From a virus: DNA of 57,627 bases. Below, one piece after another: positions 7,684-14,174 of the stretch. The number at the start of each line of letters is the position of its first letter. Positions within the stretch are counted from its first letter, which is position 1. The position numbers and the translations under genes were made by a program. The stretch lies in the IMG/VR virus record IMGVR_UViG_3300005336_000007, positions 1-57,627 of that record, one strand, 5' to 3'. The notes under the pieces are model-generated. The model worked only from the letters and a program-made list of their open reading frames with translations, made no database searches and was not told where the DNA came from.

Positions 7684-7706
7684 TAGTGCCTGTTTCTCAA
7701 TGTCGT

Positions 7707-7874
7707 CTAGCTCGGGCTAGTTGCGGGCTTAGTGATTTTCTCAACTTTGCGAATCGAATGATTCCGGCATTTAGGACAGCGATTTGACATCGTTCGCCCG
7801 GTACGTTTGCCTTTCCACTTGCACGTGGGCCGAGTACACGCAACAGCATACTTTGGCGACCAGTTACGCCCCAT
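7707..7874 (-). CDS. zinc-ribbon-like miniprotein, 55 residues
   Basis: The start at 7872-7874 overlaps the stop of the upstream gene. CTRPTCKWKGK...NRCPKCRNHSI gives a C-x4-C and a CPKC knuckle, so a zinc ribbon is likely; the protein is strongly basic and may bind nucleic acid. Function unknown. Confidence 0.55.
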   Translation of the reverse strand: MGRNWSPKYAVACTRPTCKWKGKRTGRTMSNRCPKCRNHSIRKVEKITKPATSPS

Positions 7875-8127
7875 TGCTCGCCCCATAGACTTTAGCGAAC
7901 GCCTTTTCGTTGGCCTCACGCTCGCGCTGATGTATTAACTCAGCAGCCGCGTCGTAACTATCCCCGGCATTCCCGTCAGCGCCCTCGGTCCACAACACAT
8001 ACGCATGGCCTAGCCGCACGCTCCCGCAGTCTTGGAGCGCAACCAGAGCGGCGGCATCCTCGGCATATTTCACACAACCGATGTATTCCTTACCTTTGTA
8101 CACTTTGTATTTTGGTGACTGTGCCAT
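7864..8127 (-). CDS. hypothetical protein
   Basis: 87 residues, start ATG after AAGGGAGATTATTAG. Begins SPKYKVYKGKEYIGCVKYAEDAAALVAL, with a C-terminal acidic helix. First gene of the minus-strand operon from the divergent promoter region; its mRNA has a long leader with a hairpin at 8157-8232. Not recognised. Confidence 0.65.
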   Translation of the reverse strand: MAQSPKYKVYKGKEYIGCVKYAEDAAALVALQDCGSVRLGHAYVLWTEGADGNAGDSYDAAAELIHQREREANEKAFAKVYGASNGA

Positions 8128-8156
8128 CTAATAATCTCCCTTCATTTCAACCGCCT

Positions 8157-8232
8157 CCCGAGGGGCAGCGCGGCGAATCTGGGTTCGCAATTTACGGCAG
8201 CACTCCCTTTGCCTTTCGCTCTGCCCCTTGGG
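8157..8232 (-). promoter_or_regulatory. leader stem-loop
   Basis: Bases 8219-8232 and 8157-8170 are inverted repeats matching at 12 of 14 positions (core AGGGGCAG with CTGCCCCT), with a 48-base loop. It lies in the roughly 117-base leader between the minus promoter and the ATG at 8127. It could act as a translational or transcriptional control element. Confidence 0.45.
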
Positions 8233-8250
8233 AAGCGCCCCACGGAAAGG

Positions 8251-8279
8251 ATAATGGACTACCCGGAGAATAAAGTCAA
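8251..8279 (-). promoter_or_regulatory. minus-strand promoter of the divergent switch
   Basis: Minus strand TTGACT (8274-8279), 17-base spacer, CATTAT (8251-8256). It faces away from the plus promoter at 8306, and the two -35 boxes are only about 26 bases apart, so one regulator could control both. Confidence 0.55.
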
Positions 8280-8305
8280 TAGGTTTTTTGGTGAGTATAA
8301 TTTAA

Positions 8306-8335
8306 TTGACGAAATGAGCGGACCTGTTCTAAGAT
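8306..8335 (+). promoter_or_regulatory. plus-strand promoter of the divergent switch
   Basis: TTGACG (8306-8311), 18-base spacer, TAAGAT (8330-8335). The ATG of the next gene begins 7 bases after the -10, so transcription and translation would start at the same place. Confidence 0.55.
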
Positions 8336-8341
8336 GCTCGC

Positions 8342-8545
8342 ATGGGACGCAAATCTTTGCCAGCAACAGAACGACTACATCAGATTCAGGCCGCCGTTAC
8401 TCTGCCAGTAAAGGACTATCTAGAGAAGCTTGCAGAGCAGGATGAACGCTCGGTCAGTCAAGTAGTGCGGCGGCTACTGGAAGAATCGCTACAACTGAAA
8501 GTGAAGCCAAGCAAAAAGAACGGTAACAAGAAAGCGGGGAAATGA
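8342..8545 (+). CDS. ribbon-helix-helix (CopG/Arc-type) regulator
   Basis: 67 residues. HQIQAAVTLPVKDYLEKLAEQDERSVSQVVRRLLEESLQ is a classic ribbon-helix-helix pattern: a strand, then two helices with the SVSQVVRRLL turn. The tail is lysine-rich. It is the first gene of the + strand module and is divergently transcribed from the minus operon at 8127, the usual position of a repressor. No Shine-Dalgarno sequence; probably translated from a leaderless message. Confidence 0.8.
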   Translation: MGRKSLPATERLHQIQAAVTLPVKDYLEKLAEQDERSVSQVVRRLLEESLQLKVKPSKKNGNKKAGK

Positions 8546-8549
8546 ACCG

Positions 8550-8792
8550 ATGGCCTTTAAGATAATTCAAGTACCCCTGACCGGGGATCAGATTAAACAG
8601 ATCGAGCGCGGCGTAGGCGCAAACGGTGAGGACGATAAATACGCCCTGCTTGCGGAGCCGAAGTTGATGGGTGAAGTGCTGAACGTCCAAGTCGTCACCT
8701 TAGAGCAATACGAAATTCTCCGGCCCGCTATTTTGGCAGCGACAAAGCTTCCTCAGTGGAAGTCGCGGAACGGCAATAAGAGGTCTAAATGA
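8550..8792 (+). CDS. hypothetical protein
   Basis: 80 residues, ATG after GGGGAAATGAACCG. Starts AFKIIQVPLTGDQIKQIERG; basic C-terminus. Its stop overlaps the next ATG as ATGA. Not recognised. Confidence 0.6.
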   Translation: MAFKIIQVPLTGDQIKQIERGVGANGEDDKYALLAEPKLMGEVLNVQVVTLEQYEILRPAILAATKLPQWKSRNGNKRSK

Positions 8793-9100
8793 CGGAGTTA
8801 TCAAGAGAGGCTTTGCTTGCAGACGATTATCACGAGGAGCCCGCAACGGCGCTCCATAAACACGCCGACTCTTTTTTCCAGAAGAGGGTTCGAGATGATG
8901 TCAAGACGCGATATTTCATCAACGTTTATTACTATCGCTATCCTGACCGTGAGAGTTGGCACGGAGAACTAAGCACGCATCTACAGGACGGGCGTTACGT
9001 TGATCTCGGAATTCACAGCCTGAGCGGCATAGAAGACACTAACGAGTTTTTTGAGCGCGCATTTGTGGCGCTAAATGGTAGAGATTACGACGAAGACTGA
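8789..9100 (+). CDS. hypothetical protein
   Basis: 103 residues, acidic ends and an aromatic core (RYFINVYYYRYPDRESWHGELSTHLQDG...DLGIHSL). Coupled to the preceding gene by a 4-base overlap. Not recognised. Confidence 0.65.
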   Translation: MTELSREALLADDYHEEPATALHKHADSFFQKRVRDDVKTRYFINVYYYRYPDRESWHGELSTHLQDGRYVDLGIHSLSGIEDTNEFFERAFVALNGRDYDED

Positions 9101-9107
9101 ATCTCAG

Positions 9108-9193
9108 GACAGCACCTTGCGGCGTAAACAAAGCATTAAGGCGCTGTCTTTGAGTGGGGGCGGGAGTTGAGTGCGGGGCTCGCTCCTGCTCCC
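9108..9193 (+). promoter_or_regulatory. two hairpins between + strand genes
   Basis: GACAGC-a-CCTT (9108-9118) pairs with AAGG-c-GCTGTC (9138-9148) and is followed by TTT; a second hairpin GGGAG (9162-9166) with CTCCC (9189-9193) ends 17 bases before the ATG at 9211. These may be a leaky terminator and a translation-control stem. No gene is seen in 9101-9210. Confidence 0.4.
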
Positions 9194-9210
9194 TGAATTT
9201 AGGATCACAT

Positions 9211-9516
9211 ATGAATCAAACCGAACGATACACGAAGGATGAGCGGGAACTGCGAAAGTATTTAGGGCACCTGATCTGCGCGGTTCGCCTGTTCGAGTCA
9301 CAAGTGGACTGCCTTTATCATCCCGCTAGTCCAGTAACTGGAGTTGAGCGCGGAAAGAAACTCGCGGAGCATCTGAATGCGCTCACTATGACAAATGATA
9401 GAGCGCTCTACTTCGGTATGGGATTCGACTACAAACAAGACGGGGCCACGAAGCGCAAACACGGAACCAACATCAGGCCGATTCTAAAACTGGCAAGTAA
9501 AACTAAGCGAGGTTGA
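9211..9516 (+). CDS. hypothetical protein
   Basis: 101 residues from the ATG at 9211, preceded by AGGATCACAT; an upstream in-frame ATG at 9154 has no ribosome binding site. Charged helical N-terminus (NQTERYTKDERELRKYLGHLI), basic C-terminus. Not recognised. Confidence 0.6.
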   Translation: MNQTERYTKDERELRKYLGHLICAVRLFESQVDCLYHPASPVTGVERGKKLAEHLNALTMTNDRALYFGMGFDYKQDGATKRKHGTNIRPILKLASKTKRG

Positions 9517-9518
9517 CG

Positions 9519-9593
9519 ATGTCCCTTACACCCAAGCAAGAGTGCAGCGAATACCCACCCGAGGCTCGGTTTGGGTGGGACTTGCTAGAATGA
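9519..9593 (+). CDS. 24-residue ORF
   Basis: MSLTPKQECSEYPPEARFGWDLLE. It begins two bases after the previous stop and its stop overlaps the next ATG as ATGA, the pattern of coupled phage miniproteins. Composition gives no clue to function. Confidence 0.35.
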   Translation: MSLTPKQECSEYPPEARFGWDLLE

Positions 9594-9700
9594 CCAAAGC
9601 CGAGAGTGATGAGATGGCGGATCTTATTGATGCCGGCTTGTTCGATGAAGCGGAGGCCGTGGTGGGGCGGGCTGAGGCTCGACTGTTTTACGAAGCTTAG
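9590..9700 (+). CDS. acidic miniprotein, 36 residues
   Basis: MTKAESDEMADLIDAGLFDEAEAVVGRAEARLFYEA, fully helical and acidic. Coupled by ATGA to the ORF before it; 10 bases separate it from the LexA-like gene, whose AGGAGG overlaps its end. Function unknown. Confidence 0.45.
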   Translation: MTKAESDEMADLIDAGLFDEAEAVVGRAEARLFYEA

Positions 9701-9710
9701 GAGGACGCTG

Positions 9711-9929
9711 ATGCTAACTGTAAAACAAGAACGCATATTGCATTACATAAAGAACTACATCATCGGATCTGGAGGCGCTGCCCCTACCATTGCCGAAATA
9801 GGCCGGCAGTTTGAAATGAAGTCTCCAGCCAGCGTTCATAAGGTTCTTGGGGTGCTGGAGCGCGAGGGCAAGATTCAGAAAATCGCAAACGTGAGCCGCG
9901 GCATACGCTTGGTTACGACTACTGAATGA
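9711..9929 (+). CDS. LexA-type winged-helix DNA-binding protein, no protease domain
   Basis: 72 residues, ATG after AGGAGGACGCTG. LTVKQERILHYIKNYI...APTIAEIGRQFEMKSPASVHKVLGVLEREGKI is the N-terminal winged-helix domain of LexA almost in full. The S24 peptidase domain of LexA, about 130 residues, is absent and the gene ends naturally. It can be a stand-alone repressor or a competitor for SOS boxes. It is in the regulatory + strand module. Confidence 0.8.
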   Translation: MLTVKQERILHYIKNYIIGSGGAAPTIAEIGRQFEMKSPASVHKVLGVLEREGKIQKIANVSRGIRLVTTTE

Positions 9930-9936
9930 GAAGGCT

Positions 9937-10239
9937 GTGATCCGCCAAACAGACAATGACCGGGGCCGACCTTTCGCGGGGATACATTGCCCGTCATGCG
10001 GCAGTATTGAGTCTCATGTTGTCAACTCGCGCAACAACGAAATCAGAGAAGCAAGACGGAGACGCTATGAGTGCAATCGCTGTCAGTTTCGTTACACAAC
10101 TTATGAGGTATTCGCAGTTGAGTATGAGAGATTACAGGTAACGCAGATTGACGTGAAGAAGTTCGACTCTGTGATTGCGACGTTGCGGGCGATTAAAGTT
10201 CAGTTCGGAGGGAATGATAATGGACATCGCAAAGACTGA
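9937..10239 (+). CDS. NrdR-type zinc-ribbon protein without ATP-cone
   Basis: 100 residues from GTG at 9937 (GAGAAGG before it). HCPSCGS...VVNSRN...RRRRYECNRCQFRYTTYEVF matches the N-terminal zinc ribbon of NrdR, the ribonucleotide-reductase repressor. NrdR proteins continue into an ATP-cone; here there is instead an unrelated 45-residue C-terminus. A DNA-binding regulator is likely; whether it binds NrdR boxes is open. Confidence 0.75.
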   Translation: MIRQTDNDRGRPFAGIHCPSCGSIESHVVNSRNNEIREARRRRYECNRCQFRYTTYEVFAVEYERLQVTQIDVKKFDSVIATLRAIKVQFGGNDNGHRKD

Positions 10240-10417
10240 GTATGACTTTCTGCTTGGATTCTACCTGCATCTCTCAGTGTTCGATCCGTTCACGAGCACG
10301 TTTAGATACCTTACGCTGCCTGAGCGACAGGAGATCATGTTGACCATCTCAGTACTCCAGCGCAAACTCCAGGAGATAATGCCGAAGGTGCAGGATAGAG
10401 AAGCATCGGTGCAGTGA
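10220..10417 (+). CDS. hypothetical protein
   Basis: 65 residues from the ATG at 10220, spaced 7 bases after GGAGGG; it overlaps the end of the preceding gene. Helical (TEYDFLLGFYLHLSVF then ERQEIMLTISVLQRKLQEI). Not recognised. Confidence 0.55.
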   Translation: MDIAKTEYDFLLGFYLHLSVFDPFTSTFRYLTLPERQEIMLTISVLQRKLQEIMPKVQDREASVQ

Positions 10418-10436
10418 AGACGAGATACGGCAGCAA

Positions 10437-10685
10437 GTGAGCAAACAAATGAAATCTATTATTCTCTGCGCAGTCGCAACGTTTCTGCTCGTCCTGACTC
10501 TTTACTGGCTTGCCTTCAACGGCAATCCACTGCACCGGATCGGATTCGCTGCCTTTATCAGCATTCTACCCGGAATCCTCGCGCTGATAATCGCGCGACT
10601 CTATCGCTTCTCTCCATACGGCGCCGTGGTGGCTTACATAATGCTCTTAGTGATGACGATTGCGATTCAAGGATGGTTGCGGTAG
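10437..10685 (+). CDS. small membrane protein
   Basis: 82 residues from GTG at 10437; ATG at 10449 is an alternative start. Three hydrophobic stretches (ILCAVATFLLVLTLYWLAF, IGFAAFISILPGILALII, VVAYIMLLVMTIAI) predict three membrane helices. Function unknown. Confidence 0.6.
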   Translation: MSKQMKSIILCAVATFLLVLTLYWLAFNGNPLHRIGFAAFISILPGILALIIARLYRFSPYGAVVAYIMLLVMTIAIQGWLR

Positions 10686-10691
10686 GACGAT

Positions 10692-10880
10692 ATGAACTAC
10701 ACAGAGGACACATACGACACTCGCTGGATCTGTTGGTCCTGTGGCGATCTCGATCAGCTCAACAATGACGGATTATGCCGCAGATGCAAGCCTGAGCCAG
10801 TAGCGGAGTTCTATCAAGTCTGTGTACGCGTATTACCTGGTGAGGTGAAGGCGACGGAACGAGTGTGGGTGATTGGGTGA
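10692..10880 (+). CDS. zinc-finger miniprotein
   Basis: 62 residues. WICWSCGDLDQLNNDGLCRRCKPE contains two CxxC knuckles, a rubredoxin-type zinc site. ATG after GTAGGACGAT. Last gene of the + strand module, converging on the gene at 10896 with only 15 bases between; no terminator is visible. Confidence 0.6.
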   Translation: MNYTEDTYDTRWICWSCGDLDQLNNDGLCRRCKPEPVAEFYQVCVRVLPGEVKATERVWVIG

Positions 10881-10895
10881 GCCAGAGACCCCCTG

Positions 10896-11354
10896 CTATC
10901 GATTGCCTTTCGGTGCCTTAGGGCCATTGAGAATCTCATCAAGAGCATTGACCATCCTTCTCACCTCAATATGTTCAGCCTCTGCGAATCGAATGTTATT
11001 GTAAGCGAGCAACGCCGTAGCTTTCTTTAGATCCAACCGAAGCATGTCATCCCCAAGTTTCTCTTGCTCCAGGTCGAATATCTTCTTTTGTAATTGGTGA
11101 ATCGTGTCGCCGCTGCTGATTAAAGCGCTTAACAGCTTGCCGGCGCCTTCGCTGACCGTGGCAAAGTCCTGCATTTCAGCACTGCGGATGTTAGTGCGTG
11201 CCAAGTCAGTTCGAGCCACCGCCTCAGCATTTTCAATTGCTGATTTCTTTCTATCGCGATAGGTGGTTACGGCAAAGGGAATTAAACCGATAAGGATGCC
11301 GACAAGGGTTCTGAGTAGGTCGGTCCATGTGAGAAAGAAAGGAAAGGTTTGCAT
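10896..11354 (-). CDS. membrane-anchored coiled-coil protein
   Basis: 152 residues. An N-terminal membrane helix (LLRTLVGILIGLIPFAVTTY) is followed by a long charged helical region with coiled-coil character (IHQLQKKIFDLEQEKLG). The arrangement resembles inner-membrane spanins, but no partner was established. Last gene of the 15152-10896 unit. Confidence 0.6.
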   Translation of the reverse strand: MQTFPFFLTWTDLLRTLVGILIGLIPFAVTTYRDRKKSAIENAEAVARTDLARTNIRSAEMQDFATVSEGAGKLLSALISSGDTIHQLQKKIFDLEQEKLGDDMLRLDLKKATALLAYNNIRFAEAEHIEVRRMVNALDEILNGPKAPKGNR

Positions 11355-11364
11355 CTCATTGGAG

Positions 11365-11874
11365 TCATGACGAATTCAGCGTTGTCTCACGAGCGCTACG
11401 AATAATTTCCAACAATCGCTCCGCTTCCTGCTCCAGCATGCGCAACTGCGTGGTAGACATTGCGATAGTGGAAGCGCTTATGTTCTCGTACATTTGAGCG
11501 GCTTCACTCTCGGGAAACCTCACTGCCCACTCACCTTGAACTGCTTCCTCGGTGAGCACTGAATCGATGGGCAACTTGCAGCAGAACCAGCTGGGACCAT
11601 GCTCTTTGACGAACTGCTCTGCCAGTGCGCGCGAGGTGCAAATGCCCATCATCTCGACGCAATGATCAGAAGCCCATAAAGTGTCTCGATAGGCCGCACG
11701 GATTTGCTCTTGTTTCTCCGGTGGTAACTCGGTAATAGGACGACGCTTGCCAACGGCGTACATCGTCCCGAGTGCGCGCACTTCACGTATCAGGACTTCA
11801 CGAAGCAAGTCAACTTCGTTGACAGCCCGAAGGGTATTACGACCTTCATATGTTGAGGCCGCAACTGCGCTCAT
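11365..11874 (-). CDS. hypothetical helical protein
   Basis: 169 residues, mostly helical and acidic, no membrane segment. The ATG follows GGGAGGATAA that also encodes the glycine tail and stop of the preceding gene. Not recognised. Confidence 0.6.
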   Translation of the reverse strand: MSAVAASTYEGRNTLRAVNEVDLLREVLIREVRALGTMYAVGKRRPITELPPEKQEQIRAAYRDTLWASDHCVEMMGICTSRALAEQFVKEHGPSWFCCKLPIDSVLTEEAVQGEWAVRFPESEAAQMYENISASTIAMSTTQLRMLEQEAERLLEIIRSARETTLNSS

Positions 11875-12069
11875 TTATCCTCCCGGCCCTCGTCCTGGCC
11901 CCACGGGCGTTCCCGGTGGTTGTCCCGGCGGGGGATCTTCACCTTCTTGCGGCTTAATTGGCGGTCTCGGTTGTGCGGGCGGTTGCGCGGGTTTTTTCGG
12001 CTCGTCATCCTCGTGTCTCTTGTCTGCCATCATTTTCCTCCAGCTTAAATCTGTCTCCGGTTCACGCAT
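11875..12069 (-). CDS. proline/glycine-rich miniprotein
   Basis: 64 residues from the ATG at 12067-12069 (GGGGAGAAAGTTCG before it). The first half is charged (EPETDLSWRKMMADKRHEDDE); the second is almost only Pro, Gly and Lys/Glu. Disordered, perhaps spanning the periplasm or bound to the virion; function unknown. Confidence 0.55.
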   Translation of the reverse strand: MREPETDLSWRKMMADKRHEDDEPKKPAQPPAQPRPPIKPQEGEDPPPGQPPGTPVGPGRGPGG

Positions 12070-12130
12070 CGAACTTTCTCCCCGGTTGACTGCGTTAGTA
12101 TCACGGGGGAGTGGTAATTTGATTGCGACG

Positions 12131-12712
12131 TTAGCGTCTGATTGCGAACGCGATCGCAACCACAACAGAGCCAATCGTAATCAGCGACACTACCAAACCA
12201 ACTGCCAGCACAACGTAAGTAACGGTGTTCTTTGCTCCGGTCCCTTTCCCCGCACCTTCATAGCTCGACTTCTCCAGTGCGGCTAGTCGCCGATTGACTT
12301 CCACGTTGTTCTCGGCGTTCTGACTGGCTAATGCTGTCGCAGTCGAATTCAATGTTCGCTCAACTACCTGAATCGCGGCAAGGCTTCTGTTTGCCTCAGT
12401 AATTCTCGCCATCTCATCACTAGCGCGGAACGCTGCCAGCTTGTCCTGCTCCATCTTGTGAATTTCGCGATCATGGCCCTGATGAATAAGTCCGACTTCA
12501 CGAGCATGCGCGGCCCTTAGCTCTGATACCTGTTCCACGCGCCTGACGGATTCCTCAAGTCGCCTAATCTCTGCGGCGATGAGTAGATCATGGGCATTGC
12601 GAAGATCGTCCTGTCGCTTGTTGGCAGCGGCAGTCAGATCGAGGACGTTCTTGGTCGGATCTATTACAGGCCCGCCCATTGCGTCCACGCCTATTCCAAC
12701 TCGTTCGCTCAA
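12131..12712 (-). CDS. coiled-coil protein with C-terminal membrane helix
   Basis: 193 residues. Residues about 25-150 form a long coiled coil (RRLEESVRRVEQVSELRAAH, REIHKMEQDKL); residues about 165-190 are a membrane helix (YVVLAVGLVVSLITIGSVVV) ending in RR. A tail-anchored protein, possibly part of the lysis apparatus given the holin-like gene upstream. Confidence 0.6.
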   Translation of the reverse strand: MSERVGIGVDAMGGPVIDPTKNVLDLTAAANKRQDDLRNAHDLLIAAEIRRLEESVRRVEQVSELRAAHAREVGLIHQGHDREIHKMEQDKLAAFRASDEMARITEANRSLAAIQVVERTLNSTATALASQNAENNVEVNRRLAALEKSSYEGAGKGTGAKNTVTYVVLAVGLVVSLITIGSVVVAIAFAIRR

Positions 12713-12730
12713 GCACGATCTCTCCCTTAC

Positions 12731-12889
12731 CTAATACTTCCCATTCACCATTGAACTAACTTTCTCATTGGTGTCCTCAATGGTTGCCTGATTCTGTCGA
12801 TGTTCCTTATTGCTCCACAAGCGACAGAACACCACGACGATGATGGTGGTGATGTTGGTGATTAGTGCGATTGCCACGGCTTCAGTCAT
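12731..12889 (-). CDS. small membrane protein, 52 residues
   Basis: One membrane helix near the N-terminus (ALITNITTIIVVVFCRLW) and a charged tail. Its ATG overlaps the stop of the Trp-rich peptide gene at 12886 as ATGA, strong evidence for coupled translation. Function unknown. Confidence 0.5.
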   Translation of the reverse strand: MTEAVAIALITNITTIIVVVFCRLWSNKEHRQNQATIEDTNEKVSSMVNGKY

Positions 12890-12984
12890 ATTCGAGGTTT
12901 ACCAAACAGCCCGCGTATCCAGTTCCTCAGCGTTACAATCCAGTACCAGAACGTTATCCATGCTTTGATTAGCCAGTCTTTCAC
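12886..12984 (-). CDS. tryptophan-rich 32-residue peptide
   Basis: GTG start at 12982-12984 overlapping the upstream TGA (GTGA), and a stop overlapping the next ATG (ATGA). The peptide (KDWLIKAWITFWYWIVTL then RNWIRGLFGKPRI) has five tryptophans and a net positive charge, an amphipathic membrane-active profile. It could be a small lysis or holin-regulating peptide. Evidence is the two perfect overlaps and composition only. Confidence 0.5.
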   Translation of the reverse strand: MKDWLIKAWITFWYWIVTLRNWIRGLFGKPRI

Positions 12985-13265
12985 CGCTTGCCCGCTGGCT
13001 GGAGAACGTCTAAAACTTCCACTGCCATGACCGCTAAGTCGTTAGCGAGCGGGGTTCCCTCGACCGCCTTAGACCACCACGGATGTTTCTGAAACTTGTC
13101 ATTAAAGAGGCGTAATTTATCAGCGTAGCCTATTCGTGGTCTTGGTGCTAATTCCCGCAGAGTGGGGGCAGTCGCTGCCCTTGCTACGCAATCATCGCAT
13201 CGACCACTGCCGCTATGTGGATGAATACAGCCTATCTCTAACGTCAGGACGATCGGTTCACTCAT
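12981..13265 (-). CDS. hypothetical protein
   Basis: 94 residues. The start at 13263-13265 is set by its ATGA overlap with the gene before and by GGGG six bases upstream. An N-terminal CIHPHSGSGRCDDC cluster may bind a metal. Not recognised. Confidence 0.55.
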   Translation of the reverse strand: MSEPIVLTLEIGCIHPHSGSGRCDDCVARAATAPTLRELAPRPRIGYADKLRLFNDKFQKHPWWSKAVEGTPLANDLAVMAVEVLDVLQPAGKR

Positions 13266-13396
13266 TTGCATCCCCTTCGACTCCCCACACTCAGCACGAG
13301 CACGAATCCCATACCGAGACAGAGCAGAAAAGTGAGATAGCCGAATACCATCGCTGTTAATTGCGGTGACTCAGAGCCAAGCCCTGCAAACCCCAT
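13262..13396 (-). CDS. small membrane protein, 44 residues
   Basis: ATG at 13394-13396 after GAGGTAAT; an in-frame ATG at 13351 is an alternative. One hydrophobic helix (FGYLTFLLCLGMGFVLVLSV). The stop overlaps the next ATG. The 148 bases upstream (13397-13544) show only ORFs under 20 codons. Confidence 0.5.
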   Translation of the reverse strand: MGFAGLGSESPQLTAMVFGYLTFLLCLGMGFVLVLSVGSRRGCK

Positions 13397-13544
13397 ATTA
13401 CCTCAGTCTCCATTTCAAACTCGGGCAACTAGCATCTGAATCACCGCAATCTTTTCTCGCAGCGCCCCTCAGTGCCGATTTGCAAATGCCCCATATTCGC
13501 AAATGAAGGGTAAAACAGGCGAACTGATGAGCGCTGCGAATTCG

Positions 13545-13760
13545 TTAGGCCGTTGGTGCGCCGGGAGTATTTGCAGCAACCGCGGCTGCCAGCGCCTGGC
13601 CACTGGTGTCAAGGTCTGATTGCAGTTTGGCGAGCTTCGCCGGATCTACTCCAGCTTCGCGCAGCCGATCTGCAAAGCCGTTAATCAGCGCCGTCGCGCT
13701 GTCCATCACGGTCACTTCTTCGGATACTTCAGTTTCAAGTTCAGTAATCTCTTGCGGCAT
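13545..13760 (-). CDS. hypothetical helical protein, 71 residues
   Basis: ATG at 13758-13760 after a perfect AGGAGG. The C-terminal part (LINGFADRLREAGVDPAKLAKLQSDL then SGQALAAAVAANT) is a pattern I know from several phage miniproteins of unknown function. It overlaps the end of the preceding gene by 20 bases. The preceding gene has a similar DTSGEALKDAV segment, so the two may be related by duplication. Confidence 0.6.
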   Translation of the reverse strand: MPQEITELETEVSEEVTVMDSATALINGFADRLREAGVDPAKLAKLQSDLDTSGQALAAAVAANTPGAPTA

Positions 13761-14031
13761 CTTTGTCCTCCTGATTTGGTTGATTGCGTTCAACTGCATC
13801 TTTCAGAGCTTCCCCTGAAGTATCCAGTTTATGTTTCATTGCGCTAAGGCGTTCATCAAGTTTCACCGCTCGTTCCATTACGTCCGTGCGGCGATTATAA
13901 GCGTCAAGGAAGGCTTTGAGCAGTGCGCACTCCAGAAACCCTCGCGTCTGCTCTCCAAGTTCAAACTCAATACGAGTAATAGTGCTGGTTCGTTTGTCTG
14001 GCATAAAGATGCGCCTTAGAAACTCAATCAC
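13741..14031 (-). CDS. hypothetical helical protein, 96 residues
   Basis: GTG at 14029-14031 overlaps the upstream TGA (GTGA); an internal ATG at 14002-14004 with AAGG upstream is an alternative. Helical, with SAMKHKLDTSGEALKDAVERN near the end resembling the neighbouring gene product. Function unknown. Confidence 0.55.
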   Translation of the reverse strand: MIEFLRRIFMPDKRTSTITRIEFELGEQTRGFLECALLKAFLDAYNRRTDVMERAVKLDERLSAMKHKLDTSGEALKDAVERNQPNQEDKDAARDY

Positions 14032-14174
14032 CTGACCTCGTTGGTTGGCGGGTAGTAAGAATACACCACTACATCTCCGTCTTGATCAATCAGCGCAAGG
14101 AAGCGGCCGTAAGCATCGCGTACTTCATCGAACTGCCGGCCGTCTGCGGTCGTGATGGTCTCGTGTGTATTCAT
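14028..14174 (-). CDS. hypothetical protein, 48 residues
   Basis: MNTHETITTADGRQFDEVRDAYGRFLALIDQDGDVVVYSYY: short beta-rich protein. ATG overlaps the stop of the lipoprotein-like gene (ATGA), and its own stop overlaps the next start. Function unknown. Confidence 0.5.
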   Translation of the reverse strand: MNTHETITTADGRQFDEVRDAYGRFLALIDQDGDVVVYSYYPPTNEVR

